From contig NZ_FLRH01000004.1 in the NCBI RefSeq assembly GCF_900089585.1, positions 799,001 to 863,000 of the forward strand: 64,000 nt of DNA, in the 5' to 3' direction. This DNA comes from Micromonospora sediminicola (lineage in GTDB: Bacteria > Actinomycetota > Actinomycetes > Mycobacteriales > Micromonosporaceae). Shown in pieces: positions 55,839 to 64,000 of this stretch (within the stretch, counting starts at the first letter, position 1; each line of letters begins with the position of its first letter). Made by a program: the position numbers and the translations under genes. The notes below the pieces were generated by a model that was not told the DNA's origin, ran no database searches, and saw only the letters and a program-made list of their open reading frames with translations.

Positions 55839-56540
55839 TCAGCGGGTGAGCGACCGGGCGGTGGCGACCAGGGCCGCGTTGTCCGGGGCGGGGCTGCCGT
55901 CGGGCAGCAGGAGCGTGTCCTCCAGGCCGATCCGGGTGTGCAGACCCCGGCGCACGGCCTCGCCGAACACCGGCCAGGTCGCCGGCCCCTCGCCGTGCAG
56001 CAGCACCGGCGGACCCTCGCCGGGCAGGGCGGCGAGGATCGCGGCCGCGTCGGCGAGTGCCCTCTCCACCCGTTCGGCCATGCACTCGACCAGGATCCGC
56101 CCGGTCGGCGTCGGCCAGCGGCGCCAGGCGTCGACCGCCTCCTGCGTCCAGATCCCGGCCTCGACCATCACGCCGCGCTCGTGCAGGGCCGCCGCGACCT
56201 CCGCCGCGCCGGGCTCGTGGGCGTTGACCGAGGCGAAGTCGGGCAGAACCGTCCAGGCCCGGACGGCGGCCACCCGTTCCACCGGGTCGGGAACGATCCA
56301 CGCGCCGGTGCTCACCCCGACCGGCAGGCCGGGCCGGGCCGCCCGGACGGCGCTGACCGCCGCGCCGATCACGGCCGGATCGAGCGACTCGGCACCGGCG
56401 TCGTCCCGAGGATGGATGTGCACCGCCGCCACCCCCGCGCTCGCGCAGCGGACGGCGTCGTCCGCCAGCTCGGTGGGGGTGAGCGGCACCGCCGGGTGCT
56501 CGTCCCGCCGCCGTCCGCCGTTCAGACACGCCTTCAGCAC
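55839..56540 (-). CDS. 3-keto-5-aminohexanoate cleavage (BKACE) family protein
   Basis: This 233-residue protein shows the BKACE zinc motif VAAVHIHPRDDAG (His-x-His) and the family segments LKACLNGGRRRDEHPAVPLTP, GVSTGAWI and RIGLEDTLLLPDG. BKACE enzymes condense beta-keto acids with acetyl-CoA; family members vary in substrate. It is shorter than the roughly 270-300 residues of characterised members, mainly through compact loops, so a divergent subfamily. GTG 56540 follows GGGAGCG. It sits downstream of recX in the same direction. Confidence 0.82.
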   Translation of the reverse strand: MLKACLNGGRRRDEHPAVPLTPTELADDAVRCASAGVAAVHIHPRDDAGAESLDPAVIGAAVSAVRAARPGLPVGVSTGAWIVPDPVERVAAVRAWTVLPDFASVNAHEPGAAEVAAALHERGVMVEAGIWTQEAVDAWRRWPTPTGRILVECMAERVERALADAAAILAALPGEGPPVLLHGEGPATWPVFGEAVRRGLHTRIGLEDTLLLPDGSPAPDNAALVATARSLTR

Positions 56541-56576
56541 GGCGCACGCTCCCTTCCCCCGAGGGCCGCAGTGCCC

Positions 56577-57269
56577 TCAGTCGGGCCGGCGGGTGTCGAG
56601 GTCGTTCTCGGCGTCGGCCAGCGCGTCGGCGTCGATGTGCTCGGCGAACTCGGCCGCCTCGGCGCTCTGCGCGGCGAGCGCGTCCTTCACCGCCCGGATC
56701 GCCACCCCCGCCGGGTAACCCTTGCGGGCCAGCATCCCGACCAGGCGCCGGAACACCGCGTCGGGCTCGCCCCGGGCGGTACGCAGCTTCCGATCGACGA
56801 GGGCACGGGCGGTGTCCGCCTCGGTCTCCTCGTCGATCCCGTCGAGCGCCTCGCCGGCCACCTCGCCGTCGACGCCTCGCTGCCGCAGCTCGTTGGCGAG
56901 CGCCCGGCGGGCCAGCCCCCGCCCGGCGTGCCGACTGCTCACCCAGGCCCGGGCGAAGGCGGCGTCGTCCACGATGCCGACCTCGTCGTAGCGGTCGAGC
57001 ACCTGCTCGGCGGTCTCCTCGGAGATGCCCTTGCGGGCCAGCGCGCCGGCCAGCTCGGCCCGGGTGCGGGGCCGCACCGCGAGCTGCCGCAGGCAGATCT
57101 CGCGGGCCAGCTCCGCCTCGTCGCGCGGCGGAGCCGGAGCCTCCCCGGATTCGGGCTCCGCCGTGCGACCACGGCGCCCACGGCGCGGCCGGGGCGTGCC
57201 GGTGTCGTCACCCGCACGGGGTGGGCTGGCATCCCAGCCCCGCCCCGTGCGGGCGCGTCGTCCTGCCAC
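56577..57269 (-). CDS. recX: RecA regulator RecX
   Basis: This 230-residue protein is built of three-helix RecX repeats: LAREICLRQLAVRPRTRAELAGALARKGI, VGIVDDAAFARAWVSSRH and a third repeat with RLVGMLARKGYP. It modulates RecA filaments. The first 50 residues are a basic, disordered extension. GTG 57269 lies 11 bp after the recA stop, and cotranscription with recA is expected. No LexA box lies between them, so it is controlled by the recA promoter. Confidence 0.93.
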   Translation of the reverse strand: MAGRRARTGRGWDASPPRAGDDTGTPRPRRGRRGRTAEPESGEAPAPPRDEAELAREICLRQLAVRPRTRAELAGALARKGISEETAEQVLDRYDEVGIVDDAAFARAWVSSRHAGRGLARRALANELRQRGVDGEVAGEALDGIDEETEADTARALVDRKLRTARGEPDAVFRRLVGMLARKGYPAGVAIRAVKDALAAQSAEAAEFAEHIDADALADAENDLDTRRPD

Positions 57270-57280
57270 GGGTCAGCGGA

Positions 57281-58330
<1,050 letters not shown>

Positions 58331-58455
58331 GGTTGCCACCCCTGCCTTCGCCGGCGTCTTTCCTGAGCTTCGCGTCACGCGGGACACGCTAGGCGCTGGG
58401 TCCGACAGAAAACCAGCCGACGGGCCGTGAGCTGTGGACGAGCACCCCGCTGTGG

Positions 58456-58486
58456 ACAATAGCCGAACAGGTGTACGACTGGGCAA
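58456..58486 (-). promoter_or_regulatory. Possible recA promoter
   Basis: On the minus strand TTGCCC (58481-58486) and TATTGT (58456-58461) are 19 nt apart, with the SOS box in the spacer, so LexA would block polymerase directly. Confidence 0.4.
58463..58478 (-). promoter_or_regulatory. SOS box upstream of recA
   Basis: Minus-strand reading TCGTACACCTGTTCGG differs from TCGAACAnnTGTTCGA at two of the defined positions. It lies 133 bp upstream of the recA start codon. Confidence 0.7.
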
Positions 58487-58515
58487 GCGACACGCGGAAC
58501 CGACGAAAAGGCTGC

Positions 58516-58716
58516 TCAGCGTAGTCGCGCGGGCACCCGGTCGGGATAGGCGGCCACCACGGCGCGCCACACCACGTGCGTTTCCTCACCGGCGGCGAGG
58601 GCCTGCTCGACGGTCCGCCCGCCGAGCTGGGACAGCACCTGGTCGCTGGCGAGGCTGGCCGCGTACCCCGGCCCGAACGCCTCCTCCAGCCGCGCCCAGA
58701 AGTCGGTCAGCCGCAC
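58516..58716 (-). CDS. DUF3046 domain-containing protein
   Basis: The 66-residue product VRLTDFWARLEEAFGPGYAASLASDQVLSQLGGRTVEQALAAGE ... is a full-length DUF3046 protein, a small actinobacterial family regularly found just upstream of recA. GTG 58716. Its start lies 4 bp after the stop of the MFS gene, so the two may share a transcript. Function unknown. Confidence 0.92.
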   Translation of the reverse strand: MRLTDFWARLEEAFGPGYAASLASDQVLSQLGGRTVEQALAAGEETHVVWRAVVAAYPDRVPARLR

Positions 58717-58720
58717 CTGT

Positions 58721-60016
58721 TCAGTCCCCCTCGTCGAGTGTGTCGTCCCCGCCGGTGCCCCGCAGCGCCAGCGCCGCCAGCGGCACCACCGCGATGGCTG
58801 CCAGCACGGTGAGCGTCGGGTACCCCACCGCCTGCATGACGAACCCGCTGACCGCCGCCGCGCCCGCCCCGGCCAGCCCCATGAGCAGGTCGGACAGGCC
58901 CTGCACGCCGGGCCGGTCGGCGGTGGGCACCGACTCCGACAGCAGCGTCGAGCCCGCCACCATGGTGCCCGACCAGCCCAGCCCGAGCAGCGCCAGCCCC
59001 ACCGCGAGCGGCGGCGTGTGGTGCCCGGCGGTGCCGGCGACCGCGCACGCCGCCAGCAGCAGCGCGACCCCGCCGAGGATCACCGGCCGCCGACCCAGCC
59101 GGTCGGTGAGCCAGCCCGTCACCGGCGAGAGCGCGTACATCCCGGCGATGTGCAGGCTGAGCACGATGCCGACCACCGACAGCACGTCCGCGTCGGAGTG
59201 CCACTCACCGAGGTGCACCGGGGTCATCGACATCACCGCGACCATCACCAGGTGCCCCACCGCGACCGCGGCGATGCCGAGGCGGGCGGCCGGCCGTCGG
59301 CGTACCGTGCGCCACGCGGCGACCATGCCACCGCGACGGGCGACCGGCGGGGCGGCGCCGGCCTCGGGCGCCGCCAGCCGGCGCGCGGTGAGCAGCGGGT
59401 CCGGCCGGAGCAGGACCAGGAGCACGGCGGCGGCCAGCGTGAACGCGACGGCGCTGAAGGCGAACGGGCCGGCCAGTGTCGGCAGCCCCCAGCCCTGGGT
59501 GGTGTCGTCGGCGAGCGCGGCGAAGTTCGGCGCGGCCACCGAGCCGATGGTGGTGGCCCAGACGACCAGCGAGAGCTGGCGACCCCGGCGCTGCGGCTCG
59601 GCCAGGTCGACCGCCGTGTAGCGGGCCTGGAGGTTGGCCGCCGTGCCGCCGCCGAACAGCAGCATGCCGACGAAGAGCAACGGCACCACCCGGGTCGCGG
59701 TCGCGACCACCACCAGCACACCACCGACCGCGCCGACCAGGTACGCGGCGACCAGGCCGGGCCGGCGTCCACGGGCGGTCATGAGCCGGGTGACCGGTAC
59801 GGCGAGCAGCGCGGCCCCGACCACCCCGGCGCTCTGCGCCACCCCGGCCAGGGCGGTGCCGGCGACCCGGGCGGCGAGCAGCGCGCCGACCGAGATGCCG
59901 ATGGCGACGCCGGTGCCGCCGATGATCTGGGTGAGGAAGAGCAGGCGGAGGGTACGTCGCTGAATGCCGGCGACGTCGGTCCGGGGTGGGGCCGGCGCGG
60001 TCAGGTCGGTGGCCAT
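58721..60016 (-). CDS. MFS transporter
   Basis: This 431-residue transporter has 12 predicted helices with a long central loop near residues 205-225 (LAAPEAGAAPPVARRGG). Motif-A-like loops are seen at TRLMTARGRRPGLVAAYLVG and GWLTDRLGRRPVILGGV. No substrate can be named; drug or metabolite efflux is plausible. ATG 60016. Upstream of DUF3046 and recA on the same strand. Confidence 0.88.
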   Translation of the reverse strand: MATDLTAPAPPRTDVAGIQRRTLRLLFLTQIIGGTGVAIGISVGALLAARVAGTALAGVAQSAGVVGAALLAVPVTRLMTARGRRPGLVAAYLVGAVGGVLVVVATATRVVPLLFVGMLLFGGGTAANLQARYTAVDLAEPQRRGRQLSLVVWATTIGSVAAPNFAALADDTTQGWGLPTLAGPFAFSAVAFTLAAAVLLVLLRPDPLLTARRLAAPEAGAAPPVARRGGMVAAWRTVRRRPAARLGIAAVAVGHLVMVAVMSMTPVHLGEWHSDADVLSVVGIVLSLHIAGMYALSPVTGWLTDRLGRRPVILGGVALLLAACAVAGTAGHHTPPLAVGLALLGLGWSGTMVAGSTLLSESVPTADRPGVQGLSDLLMGLAGAGAAAVSGFVMQAVGYPTLTVLAAIAVVPLAALALRGTGGDDTLDEGD

Positions 60017-60093
60017 GGCGGACGCTCCTGGAGGTGACGGGCCCCCATCCTCCCGCACCGGACCGGCCGACCGGCACCCGGTTTGGCCCGGCC

Positions 60094-61236
60094 CTAGAGA
60101 CCGAGGCCGCGGCCGATGATCTCCTTCATGATCTCGGTGGTGCCGCCGTAGATCGTCTGCACCCGGCTGTCCAGCCAGGCCTTCGCCACCGGGTACTCCA
60201 GCATGAAGCCGTAGCCGCCGTGCAGCTGCACGCACCGGTCGGCGACCTTCGTCTGCAGCTCGGTGGTCCACCACTTGGCCTTGGCCGCGTCGGTCACCGA
60301 GAGCCGGCCCGCGTTGAACTCGGCGACGCAGTGGTTCACGAAGGTGCGCGCGATGGTGATCTCGGTGTCCAGCTCGGCCAGGAGGAACCGGTTGTGCTGG
60401 AACCGGCCGATCGGGCGACCGAACGCCTCCCGGGACCGGGCGTGTTCCAGCGTGAGCGCGAGCAGCTTCTCGCAGGCGGCCACCGCGGCGACGGCGATGC
60501 TCAGCCGCTCCCGGGGCAGGTTGGCCATCAGGTGGTAGAAGCCGTGGTTCTCGGTGCCGATCAGGTTCTCCGCCGGCACCCGGCAGTCGTCGAAGAACAA
60601 CTCGGCGGTGTCGTTGGCCTTCAGGCCGACCTTGGCCAGCCGCCGGCCCCGACCGAAGCCCGGCGTGCCGCTCTCCACCACGACCAGGCTGACCCCGTGC
60701 GCGCCCTGCTCCGGCGCGGTCTTGACCACCACGACCACCAGGTCGGCCAGCTCGCCGTTGGTGATGAACGTCTTCTGCCCGTTGAGGACCAGGCTGTCGC
60801 CGTCGCGCACCGCGCTGGTGCGGATGCCGGCCAGGTCGCTGCCCGCGCCCGGCTCGCTCATCGCGATCGCGGTGACCAGGTCGCCGGAGCAGAAGCCGGG
60901 CAGCCAGCGCTTGCGCTGGTCGTCGGTGGTCAGCTCGGTCAGGTACGGCGCGACCACGTCGTTGTGCAACCCGAACCCGAGGCCCGAGCACCCGGACGCG
61001 ACGATCTCCTCGTCCAGCACCGCGTTGAACCGGAAGTCGCGCTGCCCGCCGCCGCCGTACTCGGGGTCGACGTCGGGGCCGAGCAGCCCGGCCGCGCCGG
61101 CGGCCCGCCACACCTCCCGGTCGACGATCCCGTCGGCCTCCCAGCGCTCGTGGTGCGGCACCGCCTCCCGGGTCAGGAACCGGCGGCACAGGTCCCGGAA
61201 CTCCTCGTGGACGGGCTCGTAGAGATGCTGCTCCAT
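60094..61236 (-). CDS. Acyl-CoA dehydrogenase (long-chain type)
   Basis: This 380-residue flavoprotein has the FAD/substrate motifs AIAMSEPGAGSDLAGIRT (about 126-143), GQKTFITNGELAD and CVQLHGGYGFMLEYPV, and ends RVQTIYGGTTEIMKEIIGRGLGL. The YGGT...EIMKE ending, without Glu in the YEGT position, is that of long-chain acyl-CoA dehydrogenases, in which the catalytic Glu lies earlier in the helical domain. It catalyses the first step of beta-oxidation. ATG 61236 chosen; the upstream extension is antisense to nothing conserved and lacks a ribosome binding site. Confidence 0.9.
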   Translation of the reverse strand: MEQHLYEPVHEEFRDLCRRFLTREAVPHHERWEADGIVDREVWRAAGAAGLLGPDVDPEYGGGGQRDFRFNAVLDEEIVASGCSGLGFGLHNDVVAPYLTELTTDDQRKRWLPGFCSGDLVTAIAMSEPGAGSDLAGIRTSAVRDGDSLVLNGQKTFITNGELADLVVVVVKTAPEQGAHGVSLVVVESGTPGFGRGRRLAKVGLKANDTAELFFDDCRVPAENLIGTENHGFYHLMANLPRERLSIAVAAVAACEKLLALTLEHARSREAFGRPIGRFQHNRFLLAELDTEITIARTFVNHCVAEFNAGRLSVTDAAKAKWWTTELQTKVADRCVQLHGGYGFMLEYPVAKAWLDSRVQTIYGGTTEIMKEIIGRGLGL

Positions 61237-61256
61237 GGCGGCCAGTCTGGCACCGC

Positions 61257-61790
61257 TCACCCGCCCTGGACAGAGGCGAGCCGCGCTCGCAGCCGGCGTT
61301 CCCGGTGCCTGGTCCGGGCGGCCTGGGCCAGCACCGCGACCAGCACCACCCCGAACCCGATCGCGCTGCCCGTCCACCCCACGTGCAGCGCGATCACGAT
61401 CAGCACGCCGAGCAGCACGGTGCCCCCGACGGCGCCGAGCAGCGCGCCCCGGCGCACGGCGGGCAGGTTGTCGGTGACCGCCGCGAGATCCGCCTCGTCG
61501 GTCGGCGGCTCGCCCCGGCGCAGCGCGGCCATGGTCAGCCGCCAGCCGGCGTTCCGCTCCGCCTCGGCGGGGGTGCGCGGCTCCCCCCAGCGACCGAGGA
61601 TGAAGAGGAACAGGAAACCCCAGATCACCCCGCCCAGGCCGGCTCGGACCACGGCGACCAGCGCGGAGCCGTCACGCTCGTCCCAGAGTCGCAGCGGCAG
61701 CCAGCACAGCCCGGCGATCAGCATGAACATCACGTACGAGCCGGGCGGGCCGAGCCGGACCGGTGACCCACGGCGGGGGGTGACGGACAT
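61257..61790 (-). CDS. Hypothetical membrane protein
   Basis: This 177-residue protein has four hydrophobic segments arranged in two pairs (FMLIAGLCWLPLRL and GLGGVIWGFLFLFILG; GALLGAVGGTVLLGVLIVIALHVG and GFGVVLVAVLAQA) separated by a charged loop (EPRTPAEAERNAGWRL...). I do not recognise the family. It lies 20 bp upstream of the acyl-CoA dehydrogenase gene on the same strand and is divergent from the PCD-VOC gene. Confidence 0.72.
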   Translation of the reverse strand: MSVTPRRGSPVRLGPPGSYVMFMLIAGLCWLPLRLWDERDGSALVAVVRAGLGGVIWGFLFLFILGRWGEPRTPAEAERNAGWRLTMAALRRGEPPTDEADLAAVTDNLPAVRRGALLGAVGGTVLLGVLIVIALHVGWTGSAIGFGVVLVAVLAQAARTRHRERRLRARLASVQGG

Positions 61791-61871
61791 GACGGGGCCC
61801 TACCCGCGCGCGGCATCCGGCAATCCCTTGTGGACATCCGGCGGCGGGTCCGACGTGCCTAGGATGCCCGG

Positions 61872-62522
61872 ATGAGCACACTGACCGGGAAGCAGGTCGC
61901 CGACGCGGGGCTGGACGGGTGGACCTTCCTGCTGGGCGCGCTGCACACCCGCATCCGTACCCCGGACTTCGCCGCCGGCCTGGCGCTGGTGGCCGCCGTC
62001 GGCGCGGAGGCCGAGCGGGTCGACCACCATCCCGACCTGGACCTGCGCTACACCCACGTCGACGTGCGGCTGTGGTCGCACGACGCGGGCGGGGTGACGG
62101 GCCGTGACCTGCGGCTGGCCCGGACGATCTCGGCGCTCGCCGCGGACGCCGGCCTGTCGGTGTCGTACGCCGGGCTGTCCCGGCTGGAACTCGCGCTGGA
62201 CAGCCCGGAGTACGCGGCCGTGCTGCCGTTCTGGCGGGCGGTCCTGGCCGGGGAGCGCCCAAGCGGTCCTGCCGACGACGAGGTGCGCGACCCGGCCGGC
62301 GCGCTGCCCACCGTCTGGTTCCAGTCCTCCGGGCGCGACGAGCCCCGGCAGCGCTGGCACCCGGACGTCTGGGTCGACCCGGCCGAGGTCCGGCCGCGGA
62401 TGGAGGCCGCGCTGGCGGCGGGCGGCACGCTGGTCAGCGACGCGGAGGCCCCGCACTTCTGGGTGCTGGCGGACCCGGACGGCAACCGGGTCTGTCTCTG
62501 CACCTGGCAGGGACGCGACTGA
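61872..62522 (+). CDS. Pterin dehydratase-like and VOC domain fusion protein
   Basis: This 216-residue protein joins two small domains. Residues about 1-97 resemble 4a-hydroxytetrahydrobiopterin dehydratase (PCD/DCoH): the active-site block VDHHPDLDLRYTHVDVRLWSHDAGGVTGRDLRLA with the adjacent His pair. Residues about 105-216 form a glyoxalase/VOC-like unit (LALDSPEYAAVLPFWRAVL ... HFWVLADPDGNRVCLCTW). The combination is seen in actinobacteria; a dedicated pterin role is not established because no aromatic amino acid hydroxylase is nearby. ATG 61872. Confidence 0.85.
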   Translation: MSTLTGKQVADAGLDGWTFLLGALHTRIRTPDFAAGLALVAAVGAEAERVDHHPDLDLRYTHVDVRLWSHDAGGVTGRDLRLARTISALAADAGLSVSYAGLSRLELALDSPEYAAVLPFWRAVLAGERPSGPADDEVRDPAGALPTVWFQSSGRDEPRQRWHPDVWVDPAEVRPRMEAALAAGGTLVSDAEAPHFWVLADPDGNRVCLCTWQGRD

Positions 62523-62566
62523 GAAACCGGGGCGACGGCCGGGCGAGGCGACGCTAGCGTGCCGGT

Positions 62567-62914
62567 GTGGACGCACGCGCGCTGATCGAGGAGTTCAACG
62601 CCGCCTGGTCGCGGGGTGACCTGGCGGCGATGTCCGGCTGCCTGGCCGAGGACGTGAGCTACTGCCCGAACGCCTGGGACGGGCCGGCCGGCACGGTACG
62701 CGGGCGGGCCGCCGTCGTCGCCGTCCTCGCCGGGCAGTCGGGTTCGGGCGAGGGTCCGGCGCTCGGCGCGGTCTGGGCCACCGACGACCGTGCGGTCTGC
62801 GAGTGGGCGTGGCCTCCGGCCGAGGACGGCACGGTGCTGCGTGGGCTGGACGTCTACCGGGTCCGCGACGGGCGGATCGTCGCCAAGGACGTGTTCGGCA
62901 AGATCACTTCTTGA
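62567..62914 (+). CDS. NTF2-like (SnoaL-type) protein
   Basis: This 115-residue protein opens VDARALIEEFNAAWSRGDLAAMSGCLAEDVSY and ends RGLDVYRVRDGRIVAKDVFGKITS, the standard cone-shaped NTF2/SnoaL fold. These bind or isomerise small hydrophobic ligands; no ligand is predictable. Its last 11 bases overlap the end of the convergent udgX gene. Confidence 0.87.
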   Translation: MDARALIEEFNAAWSRGDLAAMSGCLAEDVSYCPNAWDGPAGTVRGRAAVVAVLAGQSGSGEGPALGAVWATDDRAVCEWAWPPAEDGTVLRGLDVYRVRDGRIVAKDVFGKITS

Positions 62915-63605
62915 GCGCCCCGGCGGCCACCCTCAGGTCGGCGACCAGCCCTTCGTACGCGACGTCCTGGTTGTCGGCGCGCAGCACGGCGGAGGGGTGG
63001 ATGGTCGCCAGCAGCCGGGTCGCCGGCGCGTCGGCGACCGCTCCGGTCCGGTCCACCGGCACCCGGGCGAAGTCCTCCGGGTGCTGGGCGGCCGCCGGCC
63101 ACGGCAGCAGCTCGCCGCGTTGCCGGGTCACCCGGAACGTGGGGCCGAGCAGCGCCTTGGCGGCGGTGGCGCCGAGCACCACCACGACGTCCGGGTGCAG
63201 CCGGGCGAACTCGGCGACCAGCCAGGGCCGGCAGGCGGTGATGTGCACCCGGTCCGGCGTCTGGTGGACGCGTCGCGTGCCGCGCCGCTCGAAGCGGAAG
63301 TGCTTCACCGCGTTGGTCAGGTAGATCTGGCCGGGGTCGAGGCCGGCGTCGTCGACGGCCCGGCGCAGCAGGCGGCCGGCGGGGCCGACGAACGGCAGTC
63401 CCTTCTGGTCCTCGACGTCGCCGGGCTGCTCGCCGACGAAGACCACCCGGGCGTGCTCGTCACCGCGCCCGAAGACGGTCTGCGACGCGTCCCGGTACAG
63501 CTCGCAGCCCCGGCAGCCGGCCGCCGCGGCGCGCAGCTCGTCGATGGTGTCCGCCCGTGGCGGGATGAACTCCTGCGCTCCGGGCGCGCTGTCGGTCTCG
63601 GCCAT
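62904..63605 (-). CDS. udgX: UdgX-type uracil-DNA glycosylase
   Basis: This 233-residue family 4-related uracil glycosylase has GEQPGDVEDQKGLPFVGPAG (about 58-77), TNAVKHFRFERRGTRRVHQ (about 97-115), and TIHPSAVLR. The R-loop GTRRVHQ with His114 corresponds to the KRRIHQ loop of mycobacterial UdgX, whose His forms a covalent bond with the abasic site. Iron-sulfur ligands Cys31, Cys34 and Cys125 are present; the family-4 Cys after VK is His102. ATG 63605 chosen over a longer upstream frame. Confidence 0.9.
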   Translation of the reverse strand: MAETDSAPGAQEFIPPRADTIDELRAAAAGCRGCELYRDASQTVFGRGDEHARVVFVGEQPGDVEDQKGLPFVGPAGRLLRRAVDDAGLDPGQIYLTNAVKHFRFERRGTRRVHQTPDRVHITACRPWLVAEFARLHPDVVVVLGATAAKALLGPTFRVTRQRGELLPWPAAAQHPEDFARVPVDRTGAVADAPATRLLATIHPSAVLRADNQDVAYEGLVADLRVAAGALKK

Positions 63606-63681
63606 GCCGACCGTTCTACCCCGTCCGCCGCGCCCCACGCGACCGCCCTGCCGCGAGGTCGCCGAGCGGGGCCCCCGCCGG

Positions 63682-64000
63682 TCAGGTGGTGAAGGTGGGG
63701 CCGGGACGCAACGCGCCGACGAGCGCGTCGGCCAGCACGGAGAGCTCACCCTCGTCGAGGGAGCTGACGGTGACGCGGACGGCGGGGGCGGCGGCGATCC
63801 GGTAGGGGCTGCCGGGGGCGACCGACCAGCCGGCGTCGCGCAGGGCGGTGACCGCGACCGTCTCGTCGGGCACCGTCACCCAGACGTTGATCCCGGTGCG
63901 TCCGTGCGCGGCCACCCCACGCGCGGCGAGCGCGGCCACCAGCCCGTCGCGCCGGCGGTCGTAGCTGTCCGCCGCGCGTCGCACCAGGTCGGCGGTGGCC
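63682..64000 (-). CDS. Aminotransferase-domain protein, C-terminal part (truncated by window end)
   Basis: The frame is open to the window edge; only about the last 105 residues are present. LVRRAADSYDRRRDGLVAALAARGVAAHGRTGINVWVTVPDETVAVTALRDAGWSVAPGSPYRI ... AVRVTVSSLDEGELSVLADAL is the small domain of a fold-type I aminotransferase. The style is that of the MocR/PdxR family (GntR winged helix fused to an aminotransferase), but the N-terminal part is outside the window, so a stand-alone aminotransferase is possible. Confidence 0.75.
   Translation of the reverse strand, partial: ATADLVRRAADSYDRRRDGLVAALAARGVAAHGRTGINVWVTVPDETVAVTALRDAGWSVAPGSPYRIAAAPAVRVTVSSLDEGELSVLADALVGALRPGPTFTT

Overview
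The window is high-GC actinobacterial chromosome (roughly 73% G+C by eye), most likely from Micromonospora or a close relative in the Micromonosporaceae. The case rests on gene order and content: a sigA/hrdB neighbourhood (DUF4193, inositol monophosphatase, sigA, a small zinc-ribbon-like protein, DUF3039, DUF3099) and the actinobacterial block recA-recX ... rny ... miaB ... miaA-dapF-hflX-lexA-nrdR-nrdJ. A short palindromic repeat (core AAGGGGCCCTT) also recurs at four gene ends. There is no prophage, IS element, CRISPR array, rRNA, recognisable tRNA or secondary-metabolite cluster. This is core chromosome with small accessory insertions.

Layout. 0-10 kb: DUF4193, a LytR_C protein, an IMPase, the principal sigma factor, a DEAD/DEAH helicase, a TRIC-type membrane protein and a pseudouridine catabolism pair (psuG-psuK), the kinase carrying an in-frame 57-bp tandem repeat at its 5' end. 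10-19.6 kb: DUF3099, a BrnT-like/RHH toxin-antitoxin-like pair, LtrA, a HhH-GPD repair protein, a secreted subtilase, a methyltransferase-dtd pair, a SpoOM protein, a second sigma-70-family factor (sigB-like) and an ArsR-SRPBCC-VOC operon. 19.6-29.3 kb: a Pat-like acetyltransferase next to an AcuC-like deacetylase, rhodanese, a DtxR/IdeR regulator, lipoproteins, asparaginase, methyltransferase and DUF2332. 29.8-42.6 kb: B12-dependent ribonucleotide reductase with its repressor NrdR, lexA with two SOS boxes, a membrane-anchored propeller-like protein, hflX, malic enzyme, a repeat-rich intergenic region, dapF, miaA and a LigB-like protein. 42.8-53.2 kb: DUF349, a GH5-CBM2 cellulase, miaB, DUF2277, selD and a four-gene glutamate-type ABC transporter. 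53.2-64 kb: RNase Y preceded by a small repeat-encoded ORF, BKACE, recX, recA with an SOS box, DUF3046, MFS transporter, acyl-CoA dehydrogenase, a PCD-VOC fusion, an NTF2-like protein, UdgX and a truncated aminotransferase.

Functional links: LexA and RecA form the SOS circuit, with candidate boxes upstream of both; NrdR and NrdJ form a self-regulated dNTP operon; MiaA and MiaB act in sequence on tRNA A37; acuC-pat looks like a reversible lysine-acetylation module.

The most notable observations are a 204-bp tract with one mismatch shared by sigA and sigB, suggesting gene conversion; a 54-nt palindromic dimer family that supplies stop codons to neighbouring genes; the expanded repeat leader of psuK; and a repeat-coded small ORF translationally coupled to RNase Y. 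All homology statements come from recognising motifs by eye; no database search was run.
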